Source: Halarcobacter ebronensis (GTDB lineage: Bacteria; Campylobacterota; Campylobacteria; Campylobacterales; Arcobacteraceae). From it: a DNA stretch of 64,000 nt. Below, piece by piece: positions 37,567-46,161 of this stretch (positions are counted from its first letter, which is position 1; each line of letters starts with the position of its first letter). Position numbers and translations under genes: made by a program. Location: NCBI RefSeq assembly GCF_013201825.1, contig NZ_CP053836.1, positions 2,976,001 through 3,040,000 of the forward strand, in the 5' to 3' direction. The notes under the pieces are model-generated. The model saw nothing but the letters and a program-made list of their open reading frames with translations, had not been told where the DNA came from and did not search any database.

Positions 37567-38736
37567 TTATTTATCTATACTTTTATAAATATTTTTAAAA
37601 CCTTTATGAATTGAAAAATGGCATCCAACTATTTCAGCAACACTCATCTGATTTACAACTTTCTTTTGAGTTCTTAAATATTTAATAGCCCCTAATACTT
37701 CACGTTCACTTATTTCTCTTCCAATTTTATTTTGCATAGGAATAAGTTCATATATCATCTCTTTATACCAAAAAGGAATATTTTTAAAGCCATGCGTAAA
37801 ATCTCTATATATCAAATGATTATCTTTTGAAAAATTTATCAAATTCGTAGGATAGTTTTGAAAAAGATAATAAACCATAGAATTTAATATAAACTCTTTT
37901 CTTATAGATAAAGCTTTTTTTGAATTGTATCTATCAAGTTTTTTACAAATAGTTTTATACTCTTCCAATAAAGGAAACTTTTCTAAATTTAACTTTTCTT
38001 TTCTAGCAAGTAAAAATCTAAGATAAGTTAAACTTTCAAAAACAAATACTGATTTTACTCTTTGTTTATTTATCACAAAATATCCTCTACTCAATCCTTT
38101 TTCAAACCACTTGATAGCTTTCAATCCATATTCATAATTTGATTGAATAAATATAGTAACATTTTCTCTTAAATCCTTTTCACAGTTGTAACAAATACAA
38201 AGTTCTTTTTCATGTTTTATCTTGGGTAAACTAATTTTATTATAACATCGCCAGCACCTATCTGTTAAAAAAACTTTGTGTTTAAGACAAGCGTTATAAA
38301 AGTTATATCTCCACTTTTTTCTAAAGTACGGTATTTTATCTTCTGCCAAACATTTAGGACAATACATTAACCCATTATGAGTTCTTTTGTCTGTTAATTT
38401 TCTAATTTGCAAAGGTGGATATAAACTATTTTCATCACATAAAAATAAATAACCTTCTTCACTATGTAAGGAAAGACTAAATATTTCTTTTTTCGAGAGT
38501 TGACTTTTTTGAGCCAAGTGTTTAAATAGCTTTTCATCATATAAAAAATCTAAATCTGTTCTTGATATAGCACTACCCTCATGCCGGATAAATAAAGAAA
38601 TAAATTCAGATAAACTTCTTCTATGTTCTATTGCCATGCGTGTTAACCAAGAACTAAGAAGTTCATCTTTTAATGGTCTGGGCACAATTAAAAAGAAATA
38701 GTCTTGAACCCAGTCTCTATTTCTCTTTAATTTCAT
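37567..38736 (-). CDS. tniQ: TniQ/TnsD-family target-selection protein
   Basis: 389 residues. VPRPLKDELLSSWLTRMAIEH is the TniQ N-terminal signature. Two zinc-binding clusters follow: CPKC...C.KH then CWRC (about 133-172), and CICYNC (about 191-196). The C-terminus is helical and probably binds DNA. TniQ/TnsD proteins recognise the insertion site and recruit TnsC. It is intermediate in size between short TniQ and Tn7 TnsD (508), so a sequence-specific att-recognition role is plausible. It starts one base after the tnsC stop. Confidence 0.85.
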   Translation of the reverse strand: MKLKRNRDWVQDYFFLIVPRPLKDELLSSWLTRMAIEHRRSLSEFISLFIRHEGSAISRTDLDFLYDEKLFKHLAQKSQLSKKEIFSLSLHSEEGYLFLCDENSLYPPLQIRKLTDKRTHNGLMYCPKCLAEDKIPYFRKKWRYNFYNACLKHKVFLTDRCWRCYNKISLPKIKHEKELCICYNCEKDLRENVTIFIQSNYEYGLKAIKWFEKGLSRGYFVINKQRVKSVFVFESLTYLRFLLARKEKLNLEKFPLLEEYKTICKKLDRYNSKKALSIRKEFILNSMVYYLFQNYPTNLINFSKDNHLIYRDFTHGFKNIPFWYKEMIYELIPMQNKIGREISEREVLGAIKYLRTQKKVVNQMSVAEIVGCHFSIHKGFKNIYKSIDK

Positions 38737-38737
38737 A

Positions 38738-39607
38738 CTACAACTTTGGTAAGTAACCTATATCTTCAACCGTTATATATTCGCGCTTAGATTTAATAGC
38801 TTTTACCGCAGCTTTTTTCAGCAGATTTACTGTCATACCTATAAGTCCTTCAGACTGATGAAAAAGTGCATTTATAATTTCTGGATTATCTGCCATATTT
38901 GAAGCTTCTTTTAAAGGTAAACATCTTTCATATGTTGCTACAAAAGAGCGATATTTTCTATCATTGTTCCATCTAGGAAGTTCAATTGATGGAAATCTTG
39001 TTGCTGTTTCTTCTCCTATAGATAATGCAGAATGAGCAGCTCTTGTACCTGCTAAAACAATGGTTAAAGACAAACTATTACTTAGTTGTTTTAAATCATC
39101 TATGAAAGTACGTTGTTTATTTAAGTTTCCTGTTAATGCACTATGTATTTCATCGACTAAAATCATTTTTGTTCCTAGCTTCTTTAGGTAATGTTTTGCG
39201 AGCTTTTCTTTTACTGCAACTTTATCAACTGCTTTATGAGGGACACACAATTCATTTAAAATACGAGTATATAACTTACTTTCATCAGGAGTTGTAGGAG
39301 CTTGAAAATAAATGATAGGGATATCATAAGTAATCCCATTTTCATTTTCAATAGGTTCCAAGGTACTTTTATGCAAATCATACATTCTTTTTAAAATTGC
39401 TGTTTTACCATTTATAGAATCACCATAAATTAAGACTCCCTCATGTCTTATTTGTGGAGGATCATCAAATTTATCTTCTAAGAATTCAAGAAGCTTAACC
39501 GCGGCACCATATCCAATCCATTTATCTTTTTTACAGTATAAAATTCTCTCTTCATCACTTTTATCTAAGTAGTTAAAGGCTTCTTGTGTTAAGTTACGTT
39601 CATTCAT
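38738..39607 (-). CDS. tnsC: TnsC/TniB-type AAA ATPase
   Basis: 289 residues. GDSINGKT (62-69) is the Walker A and MILVDEIHSAL (148-158) the Walker B, with the sensor region TIVLAGTRAAHSAL. The short length is that of TniB (Tn5053) and CAST-type TnsC rather than Tn7 TnsC (about 555). It forms ATP-dependent filaments on DNA that connect target selection (TniQ) with the TnsA-TnsB transposase. It lies three bases after tnsB. Confidence 0.88.
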   Translation of the reverse strand: MNERNLTQEAFNYLDKSDEERILYCKKDKWIGYGAAVKLLEFLEDKFDDPPQIRHEGVLIYGDSINGKTAILKRMYDLHKSTLEPIENENGITYDIPIIYFQAPTTPDESKLYTRILNELCVPHKAVDKVAVKEKLAKHYLKKLGTKMILVDEIHSALTGNLNKQRTFIDDLKQLSNSLSLTIVLAGTRAAHSALSIGEETATRFPSIELPRWNNDRKYRSFVATYERCLPLKEASNMADNPEIINALFHQSEGLIGMTVNLLKKAAVKAIKSKREYITVEDIGYLPKL

Positions 39608-39610
39608 TTG

Positions 39611-41500
39611 TTAACCTATTGGATAAATATCATAACCATCATCATCTTCCTCTTTGACAGAAGAATCTAAACGCATAGGTTGAGTTTGTGTTTCTTTATA
39701 ATCTATTTGCTCTTTTTCCATTTTTAAGGTTTTCTCTTGATGTCTTTTTGAGCTTTTTTTACGTCTTACAGATTTTTTCTCTCTTTTTGCTGCTTCAACT
39801 TTTTGTCTAAGTCTCTCTTTTGCTTCAAAAATATCATGTGGTTCAAGTTCTCTTCCAGTAACCTGTCTTTTTGCTTCTGATATTGCTTCTCTTAATTCTG
39901 ATAGATTCATTTGAGGTTTTCTTATATCTGCATAGGGAATAGTTATATATTCGTTAATATCTTCATCATATACATATATTTTACTGATATCTCTTGGATC
40001 ACGTCTACAGATAACTTCATTTTTTAACTCAGGTTTTAATTTTTTATACTGACTTGGAATAATCCATTTTCTAAGTGATTCAGAGAAATAAGTGATGTAA
40101 TCAATCGTAATACCATTTTTCTGGACAGTACGTTTTATTTGAGGGAGTAATGCCATTCTAAGTTTTAAAGTATTTGTTGGAACTGTTGGTAAAAATGGGA
40201 TTGATTTTTCTTTACCCACTCCATATAAACCTTGATAAAATTTTTCTTCAGGTGTCATAAATATTGAGCTATGTTCTGTTTTATGATAAACATTTATTAC
40301 AAAATCTAAATACCATTCTTCGAGTTCATCAATAGTCATAGCAGCTTCTGCTTCAGAATCATAACTTCCTTTTTGAAATATATTAGATCTAGTTGTACCT
40401 GGTAAGGCATGCATTTTTTTCATATATGTACCCAAAACTCTTTCAACTGCACCACCAAACTCTGGTCTTGCAACGGGTCGATACCTATCTTCTATTCTAA
40501 ATTCTTGACAAAAGTTGCGTAAACTAATCGAAGTAAAGTCCTTACCGTTGTCCATATGTACCTTTCTAGGTAATCCATAAACAGGGTATTCACCCTCAAC
40601 TTTATATTTTGCTAATAATTCATCCTTTGGTAAAATTGCATTTAATAAACATTGCCCTACACTAAAATAACTAGGTGCTTCTAAAGAGATATAGAAGCCA
40701 TACATCATCCTACTATATACATCAATTGCAACAGTAATAAAAGGTCTTCCAATTGGTTCTCTATTTTCTTCATCAACCAAAATAACATCAACTTTAGTAT
40801 GATCAATTTGAATAATATCTAAAGGCATTTTTACATCTGGAAATTTATTTGGCATTCCTCTAGTTTCATTTACTCTTATTCCATTTCTATATTTTGCAAT
40901 AATTTTTGGATGTAAATCATTTATTCTATTTCTTATAGTATTTTTTGTGGGTGCTTTTAGTTCTATATTCTGACATTTATAGACAATTTGCTCATAAATA
41001 TCTTGTAAAGGATATTGTTGTTTATGTAGATACATCTCTTCTATTACACTATTAATTATTGTATCAACAGATTCATCTAATCTACTTTTCCCTTTACCTC
41101 CACAAAATTCTCTTCTAGAAGCTAGAGAACTTACTGTCTTATATTGTTCATAAGTATTAAGCCATCTATATATCGTGGCAATGCCTTTTTTATTTTTCTT
41201 AGCAACTTTTTGAACATCATTCGCTGTTCTATTTTCAATATCTAATAAAGGTTCAATAATTTTAAATCGTTCATTTGCCTTATCTAAATCCTTTTGTTCA
41301 GTATCAGCTAACTCTTTTATTCTTTTTTTTATATTTTTGGGATCACTAATTAAATCATTGACTTTTACAATTTTTTCATTATATGGTTTATTTAATTTTT
41401 TGAGAAGCACTTCATCTAAAGAGGGATACCCTTTTATAATATATTCTATATCTTGGTAAAAAATTTTGCTATCAATATCAAAGGAAATTACATTAGCCAT
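39611..41500 (-). CDS. tnsB: TnsB transposase (DDE integrase)
   Basis: 629 residues. N-terminal helix-turn-helix domains (about 80-210, including GIATIYRWLNTYEQY) bind the transposon ends. The RNase H-like catalytic core has Asp233 (IIQIDHTKVD), Asp317 (VHMDNGKDF) and Glu353 (GGAVERVLGTYMK). A beta-barrel and a basic C-terminal tail (KREKKSVRRKKSSKRHQ) follow; the tail contacts TnsC in relatives. It joins the 3' ends to target DNA. The start overlaps tnsA by eight bases. Catalytically intact. Confidence 0.93.
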   Translation of the reverse strand: MANVISFDIDSKIFYQDIEYIIKGYPSLDEVLLKKLNKPYNEKIVKVNDLISDPKNIKKRIKELADTEQKDLDKANERFKIIEPLLDIENRTANDVQKVAKKNKKGIATIYRWLNTYEQYKTVSSLASRREFCGGKGKSRLDESVDTIINSVIEEMYLHKQQYPLQDIYEQIVYKCQNIELKAPTKNTIRNRINDLHPKIIAKYRNGIRVNETRGMPNKFPDVKMPLDIIQIDHTKVDVILVDEENREPIGRPFITVAIDVYSRMMYGFYISLEAPSYFSVGQCLLNAILPKDELLAKYKVEGEYPVYGLPRKVHMDNGKDFTSISLRNFCQEFRIEDRYRPVARPEFGGAVERVLGTYMKKMHALPGTTRSNIFQKGSYDSEAEAAMTIDELEEWYLDFVINVYHKTEHSSIFMTPEEKFYQGLYGVGKEKSIPFLPTVPTNTLKLRMALLPQIKRTVQKNGITIDYITYFSESLRKWIIPSQYKKLKPELKNEVICRRDPRDISKIYVYDEDINEYITIPYADIRKPQMNLSELREAISEAKRQVTGRELEPHDIFEAKERLRQKVEAAKREKKSVRRKKSSKRHQEKTLKMEKEQIDYKETQTQPMRLDSSVKEEDDDGYDIYPIG

Positions 41501-42161
41501 GGTTTAACTCCACAAAAGATTTCATAGTAAGTTCACTACTAAATAGATCTGATTTTAATTTACCATTTGAAACTAATGACCAAATGTTATTAGATATCAT
41601 TGCATATTCTTTTGGATTAGATGTAATTCTTTGGACTAAATCAAAAGCAGTTAGTTTTGTAGTGTCTTTAAGAACATCTAATATTTCATTTTCATATTTA
41701 TGCTCAATTGGATTTTCCATATACCTATATAAAAAATCTAAATTTTCTATATATACTTTACTATATGAAAGTTCAGTAAATACATCAAATTTTAAATCAT
41801 TTTCTTTTGTAAACACTTTTGTAGCTTCAAACTTTTCTTCAAAATATTCTTTATTTTTTTCAAGTTCATTTGAATGCTTCACTTCGATAATTTTATCTTG
41901 TAAACCTGATTCTTTTGTCCTTTGAATATAGCAGTCTAAACTATATGTCAAATGTCTATTTCTAAAATCAATTTCAATTTGAGGTTGTTCATAATATGCA
42001 AAAACACTATCATCAAATTCTAGAGATAGATAGCAGGCTCTTTCCAATAAGGATTCATAAATAATTGATTTTCCATTTTTTATGCTAGGAAAATGTCCAA
42101 TGACTGAACGATAGCTCTTTTTTATTTTACGTTGCGGAAATTTAATATAATCTGCTAGCAT
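41493..42161 (-). CDS. tnsA: TnsA endonuclease
   Basis: 222 residues. The restriction-enzyme-like fold has YESLLERACYL (Glu36, Glu40), LTYSLDCYI (Asp76) and IIEVKHSNEL (Glu93, Lys95). A C-terminal winged-helix part (about 165-222) follows. TnsA cuts the 5' ends, so the element should move by cut-and-paste. It is the first gene of the tns operon. The presence of TnsA separates this element from Tn5053-type elements that lack it. Confidence 0.88.
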   Translation of the reverse strand: MLADYIKFPQRKIKKSYRSVIGHFPSIKNGKSIIYESLLERACYLSLEFDDSVFAYYEQPQIEIDFRNRHLTYSLDCYIQRTKESGLQDKIIEVKHSNELEKNKEYFEEKFEATKVFTKENDLKFDVFTELSYSKVYIENLDFLYRYMENPIEHKYENEILDVLKDTTKLTAFDLVQRITSNPKEYAMISNNIWSLVSNGKLKSDLFSSELTMKSFVELNHG

Positions 42162-42247
42162 AATTATTTTCCATTAAATTTAGTTATTTTTAAATTGTAT
42201 AGTAAAGAAGCTTTAATCTTAATTTTTAAAAATTTTTCTGCGTATTA

Positions 42248-43207
42248 TTAATTTATTGTTAATTTATATTGATGTACTTCTTTTATCCCTTTTGTTCTTT
42301 TAGGTTTTTTAACGGGGAAATCAAATTGTGTTGCCAAAATTGGTTGATTTTTGTCTAAATCATAAGATTCTTTATAATTTATCATAAATATTGCTGAAGC
42401 TACAGTATTTGGTTTTGTTCCAAAGGGCATGAGAACTATTTGATTATATCCAATATCATTTATTAATCTTTTCAAAAGTTGATAAGAAGCATATGGATTA
42501 TCTGCGGGAGAATAATATAATTTCATTTTACCTAATAAGTCAATATGATTAGTTAGAGATATATTTTCCCATCCATACTGAAACCCAGGGATCGAAATAA
42601 TTGGAAAAACATCTTGATATATTTTATTGAAATCATCTATATCAAGTACTGTCGCTAGTCTATCATCTTCAAATCCAATAAAAGTTATAATAGCAGCTTT
42701 ATCTTTATTAATATTGTCTAATGGTTCATCTAAATAAAAAGGTTTGATATAAGATAAATTTCCTGAATCATAAGAAAGATGAAATTGTTGTTCATGAAAG
42801 CCAACCTTTTCGTTAGTATATTCTAGTGGTTCTACATAATATATATCCACTTTAAAATTCTTCTTTAACTTATTTAAGTAAAATAAAATAGTGATTATTT
42901 CTATATAAGATAGTGTAGTACTATCTAAAATTATTTTAAATGAAGTATTAATTAATTTATTTAATTCAATCTCATTAAATTTGTTTTTTTTTATAGGTAA
43001 ATTATTAATATAAAAACTATCATCATTTTGAATATAATATATTTCATAGGAATTCCTAATACTACCATTCTTTTGAAAATAATCATGTATTGCATCACTT
43101 CGTTCATCAATTTTTTTTCCATAAAATATAGTGATATTTTTTTCATCATCTATTTCAAGATTATTTAATTTATCTTGAATATCAATACTATTAAACTTAA
43201 TACTCAT
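42248..43207 (-). CDS. Unknown 319-residue protein, last gene of putative conflict operon
   Basis: No family recognised. It alternates predicted strands and helices like a Rossmann-type fold (KIILDSTTLSYIEIITILFYL, KVDIYYVEPLEY, AIITFIGFEDDRLATVLDID). Strikingly ordered stretches such as PIISIPGFQYGWENISL, YYSPADNPYASYQLL and VLMPFGTKPNTVASAIF look like conserved pocket motifs. It has no membrane segment or signal. It overlaps the upstream ATPase gene by 11 bases, so it is translated with it. It is probably the effector or sensor of the system. Confidence 0.7.
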   Translation of the reverse strand: MSIKFNSIDIQDKLNNLEIDDEKNITIFYGKKIDERSDAIHDYFQKNGSIRNSYEIYYIQNDDSFYINNLPIKKNKFNEIELNKLINTSFKIILDSTTLSYIEIITILFYLNKLKKNFKVDIYYVEPLEYTNEKVGFHEQQFHLSYDSGNLSYIKPFYLDEPLDNINKDKAAIITFIGFEDDRLATVLDIDDFNKIYQDVFPIISIPGFQYGWENISLTNHIDLLGKMKLYYSPADNPYASYQLLKRLINDIGYNQIVLMPFGTKPNTVASAIFMINYKESYDLDKNQPILATQFDFPVKKPKRTKGIKEVHQYKLTIN

Positions 43208-45224
43208 TTAATAAATCCAATAAGGTTTTTTCTTTTTTATGACTATTATTGTCATTTTTATCATCATAATTTAAAATACGCTTTTTTATTTTTTCAAATT
43301 CTAATTCATTTTGTGTATCAAAAATACTTTTAATATCTCTTATTGAAAAAACAATTTTTCTTTTTTGTCTAGGGCTAATTCCAAAATATGAAGAAAATAT
43401 AGGATGCAAACGGTATTCTTTTAATGAACCTTGTTCTGTTTTATCTTCGACTTTAGTAATATCTTTTTCTACTAATATAGACCACATATTTAATTCTTTC
43501 AATAAACTTTCAAACTCCGTTCTTGATTGTTCTTTGGGATCTTTACTTGTTTGTTTATATTGAATCGAGAATTCATTAACTTCTGCAATACTTTGTGCTG
43601 GATCGTTTTGTCTAATTTGAAATAACTGACCTAATCTACCTGCAATTGTTTTTAAAGAAAAACCTTTGTTTCCAGAGCTAGAAATTTTTCTGTCAAATTC
43701 ATAGGTACTCACATTTTTAGCTGCACTGGCTTGTAGTTCTACCGGTATTGAAATATTTTTCATACTTGAAAAAGAAATATCGTTATTTTCTAATTCAATA
43801 ATAGATTTGTGAAAAAGTTCTATGAAATGCCTTACATTATTGCAAGATTGCTTTACAAAGCGATCTAACCCACCATAATATGGACATATTTTATAGGTAT
43901 ATTTATTATAAAAAAACAAAATTGCTCCTAATAAATTAATATTTTTCCAATGTTTATATTTTTCAGTATTTCCTTTAAAGTGATCATAAATTTCATCAAT
44001 ATTTAATGTTTCTCTGTTTAACAAAATTGCATTTAGAATTGTATCCGTATGATTTTCACTGAAGAAATCACTTACTTTTTTATTGGAGCTTTTTAGAGAG
44101 TTTTCTATACTTTTTTTTACTTTATTTGATAATCCATTATCTTCCATTAAACATTGAGCAACCCTTTTTAAATCATAAAGAGGAAGTATTTTTTCTACAA
44201 CAGATATTATATTTTCTTGATATACTTTTTCTTTTCTTAAATTCAAGTAGTTTTCAGAAGACAAATAATTAACATCAAATTTTTCTAAAAACTCATATTT
44301 ATTATTATAATAAAATTGTAAACTATTGATTATAATTTCACAACAGAGAAGTTTAAAATTGTTTTCATTAACAATGACATCTTTATCAATATCAATTACT
44401 CTGTAATCATTACGTTCTTGTAGTTTTTCATCTCCAAATAAATCATAAGTAGGTTCATAATGTTTTTTGTATGTAACATTATAGATAATTCCATTTTCAA
44501 CATTCTTCATCCATGTATTTATTAAAACTTGTTGCTCATAACTAAAATTCTCAAATTCATCTAAAAAAACAAAAAAGGTAGTATTCTTAAATACTTCTAT
44601 CTGACGAATTAAATCTATATATTCTGAAATCATTGTTTTTGCATCAATAATATAAGGTATACTACTATCAGTATAAGATAACCAATTATTTAGTAGTACT
44701 CTTACTTCTCTCAGATGTTCATTAATCTCAACAAAATTAATTTTTTCATTTATGTTAAAGGGCTTAAGTAAATAAAGTGGCACAATTAAATTTTGTACTT
44801 GTTTTTTTACATCACTATTTTCATAAGAAGAATCAAGGAATGTAATTAAAAAATTAGATAACTCACTTATAATAGATAATCCTATATATGCGTTTATTAC
44901 AGGTCTCCATGCTTTGTCTAACGAACATTCAGACATATCAGAAAGCAATCGAGAGTCCGGCTTAAAATAAATACCAATATTTTCTAAAATATCTTGATCT
45001 ATTCTCTTTTTTTTCTTACTAAAAAGAGTAGGATAACAATGGTATTTTAAAAATGCTGTTTTGCCAGAGCCTCTACCACCACGTATATGATTAGATTTTT
45101 TATAATGCAATAATGATTTATAATTTATTGGAAGAACATATATACCCCATAAATCATCGCCTTTTTCTTCTATTCTATTTTGTGTCAAAAAAGTTGACAA
45201 AGGCATTTTCATGTTTTTTTTCAT
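43197..45224 (-). CDS. ORC/CDC6-like AAA ATPase of putative conflict system
   Basis: 675 residues. HIRGGRGSGKTAFLKYH holds the Walker A (50-56), and TTFFVFLDEFENFSYEQQ the Walker B (Asp222-Glu223). The rest is helical, with an insertion ending FDRKISSSGNKGFSLKTIAGRLGQLFQIRQ and a C-terminal winged-helix-like part (EYRLHPIFSSYFGISPRQKRKI). This architecture fits the ORC-CDC6-like ATPases described in computational surveys of prokaryotic conflict systems together with PRTase-like partners. ATG 45224 starts one base after the PRTase stop. Intact. Confidence 0.75.
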   Translation of the reverse strand: MKKNMKMPLSTFLTQNRIEEKGDDLWGIYVLPINYKSLLHYKKSNHIRGGRGSGKTAFLKYHCYPTLFSKKKKRIDQDILENIGIYFKPDSRLLSDMSECSLDKAWRPVINAYIGLSIISELSNFLITFLDSSYENSDVKKQVQNLIVPLYLLKPFNINEKINFVEINEHLREVRVLLNNWLSYTDSSIPYIIDAKTMISEYIDLIRQIEVFKNTTFFVFLDEFENFSYEQQVLINTWMKNVENGIIYNVTYKKHYEPTYDLFGDEKLQERNDYRVIDIDKDVIVNENNFKLLCCEIIINSLQFYYNNKYEFLEKFDVNYLSSENYLNLRKEKVYQENIISVVEKILPLYDLKRVAQCLMEDNGLSNKVKKSIENSLKSSNKKVSDFFSENHTDTILNAILLNRETLNIDEIYDHFKGNTEKYKHWKNINLLGAILFFYNKYTYKICPYYGGLDRFVKQSCNNVRHFIELFHKSIIELENNDISFSSMKNISIPVELQASAAKNVSTYEFDRKISSSGNKGFSLKTIAGRLGQLFQIRQNDPAQSIAEVNEFSIQYKQTSKDPKEQSRTEFESLLKELNMWSILVEKDITKVEDKTEQGSLKEYRLHPIFSSYFGISPRQKRKIVFSIRDIKSIFDTQNELEFEKIKKRILNYDDKNDNNSHKKEKTLLDLLNEY

Positions 45225-45225
45225 A

Positions 45226-46143
45226 TTATCTCTTTTCTTTTAATGCTTTCCATTTATCATTATTTTTATAAATAATTGATAGATTATTATCTGGCACTCC
45301 GGTAGAAAATATGTGTGTTGTTCCTATCGCACCAAAACCATATCTAGAGGAACATTTTAATCCCCTTTTTTTAATTAACTCTTTATAAAACTTATGTAGA
45401 CTTTCAATGGTATTTTCATTATCAAACAAAAATTGTTTATTCTTATTATAATAAAAAAAAGAATTTTCTAAGGAAATGCTTTCAATAGGTTGTATTTCGA
45501 TCATCAAACTTAATTCTTTTGCTTTTTTTAAAATATTTTTAATACCATATTCATGAGCAATTAAAGGTATAAATAATAAATCATAATTTTTTAATTTACT
45601 TATATTATCTTCAATAAAATCACTTATTTGTTGCCCACTTCCTACAAAATCATCAATAAAACATAACACTTTTACATGTCTATCTATTTCTGTTTTTTCA
45701 ACATCTATAATAAGAGAGCGTGTTATAAAGTTATCTCTTGCTAATTTCATATAGAGATGCCCACTTTCACCTAAATCTCCTGTTGTGATTGTTGAAAATC
45801 TAAGAGGAAAGGTTAAATTTAAATTTTTAGAAGAAGAAAAAAGCTTTTCTTGAAAATCTTCTAAATCATTTATTTTATAAAGACCTTTATTTCTTAAATA
45901 TTTAGGAAGTTTAATAAAAAATGTATTATGCAACATAGATAATATTGACTGTTCATTTCTATAAATAATTTTATTTATAACTAATATAGAAAAATATCGC
46001 TCTTCATCATTCTTAAAATTATTAAGCCAATTATCTAAATCTTTTTTTGTCAAGTTCTGCCAATATCCTAACTCTATATATTTTAAACATTTTTTATAAA
46101 TTTTTTCATATACTATTTCATAATCTTCAGGAGCTTTAAACAA
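45226..46143 (-). CDS. Phosphoribosyltransferase-like protein of putative conflict system
   Basis: 305 residues from TTG 46143 behind AAAGGAAA. The PRPP-loop-like motif VLCFIDDFVGSGQQISDFI has Asp164-Asp165 and GSG (168-170), as in type I phosphoribosyltransferases. An upstream helical domain covers 1-110. The C-terminus has SRYGFGAIGTTHIFSTGVPDNNL, a conserved-looking pattern. It could modify a nucleotide, a protein or a signal molecule, or merely bind PRPP-like ligands. It lies between a DNA methylase and the ORC/CDC6 ATPase in a tightly packed operon. Confidence 0.75.
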   Translation of the reverse strand: MFKAPEDYEIVYEKIYKKCLKYIELGYWQNLTKKDLDNWLNNFKNDEERYFSILVINKIIYRNEQSILSMLHNTFFIKLPKYLRNKGLYKINDLEDFQEKLFSSSKNLNLTFPLRFSTITTGDLGESGHLYMKLARDNFITRSLIIDVEKTEIDRHVKVLCFIDDFVGSGQQISDFIEDNISKLKNYDLLFIPLIAHEYGIKNILKKAKELSLMIEIQPIESISLENSFFYYNKNKQFLFDNENTIESLHKFYKELIKKRGLKCSSRYGFGAIGTTHIFSTGVPDNNLSIIYKNNDKWKALKEKR

Positions 46144-46161
46144 CTTTTTCCTTTATTATTT

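Larger units (their letters stand above)
28011..42247. mobile_element. Tn7-like element (TnsABC, TniQ, TnsE-like) with restriction cargo; ends not determined
   Basis: A full set of Tn7-type transposition genes spans this stretch: tnsA-tnsB-tnsC-tniQ on the minus strand at the right, a TnsE-like gene on the plus strand at the left, and two type IIG-like genes plus a tyrosine recombinase between them. A/T content rises relative to the core. In known Tn7 relatives tnsA lies near the right end, so the end would be in 42162-42247. I could not find terminal inverted repeats there or in the 42 bp between mnmG and the TnsE-like gene. The right boundary could also be in 47389-47714, beyond the methylase/ORC-CDC6 operon. 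The boundaries given are provisional. Confidence 0.6.
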
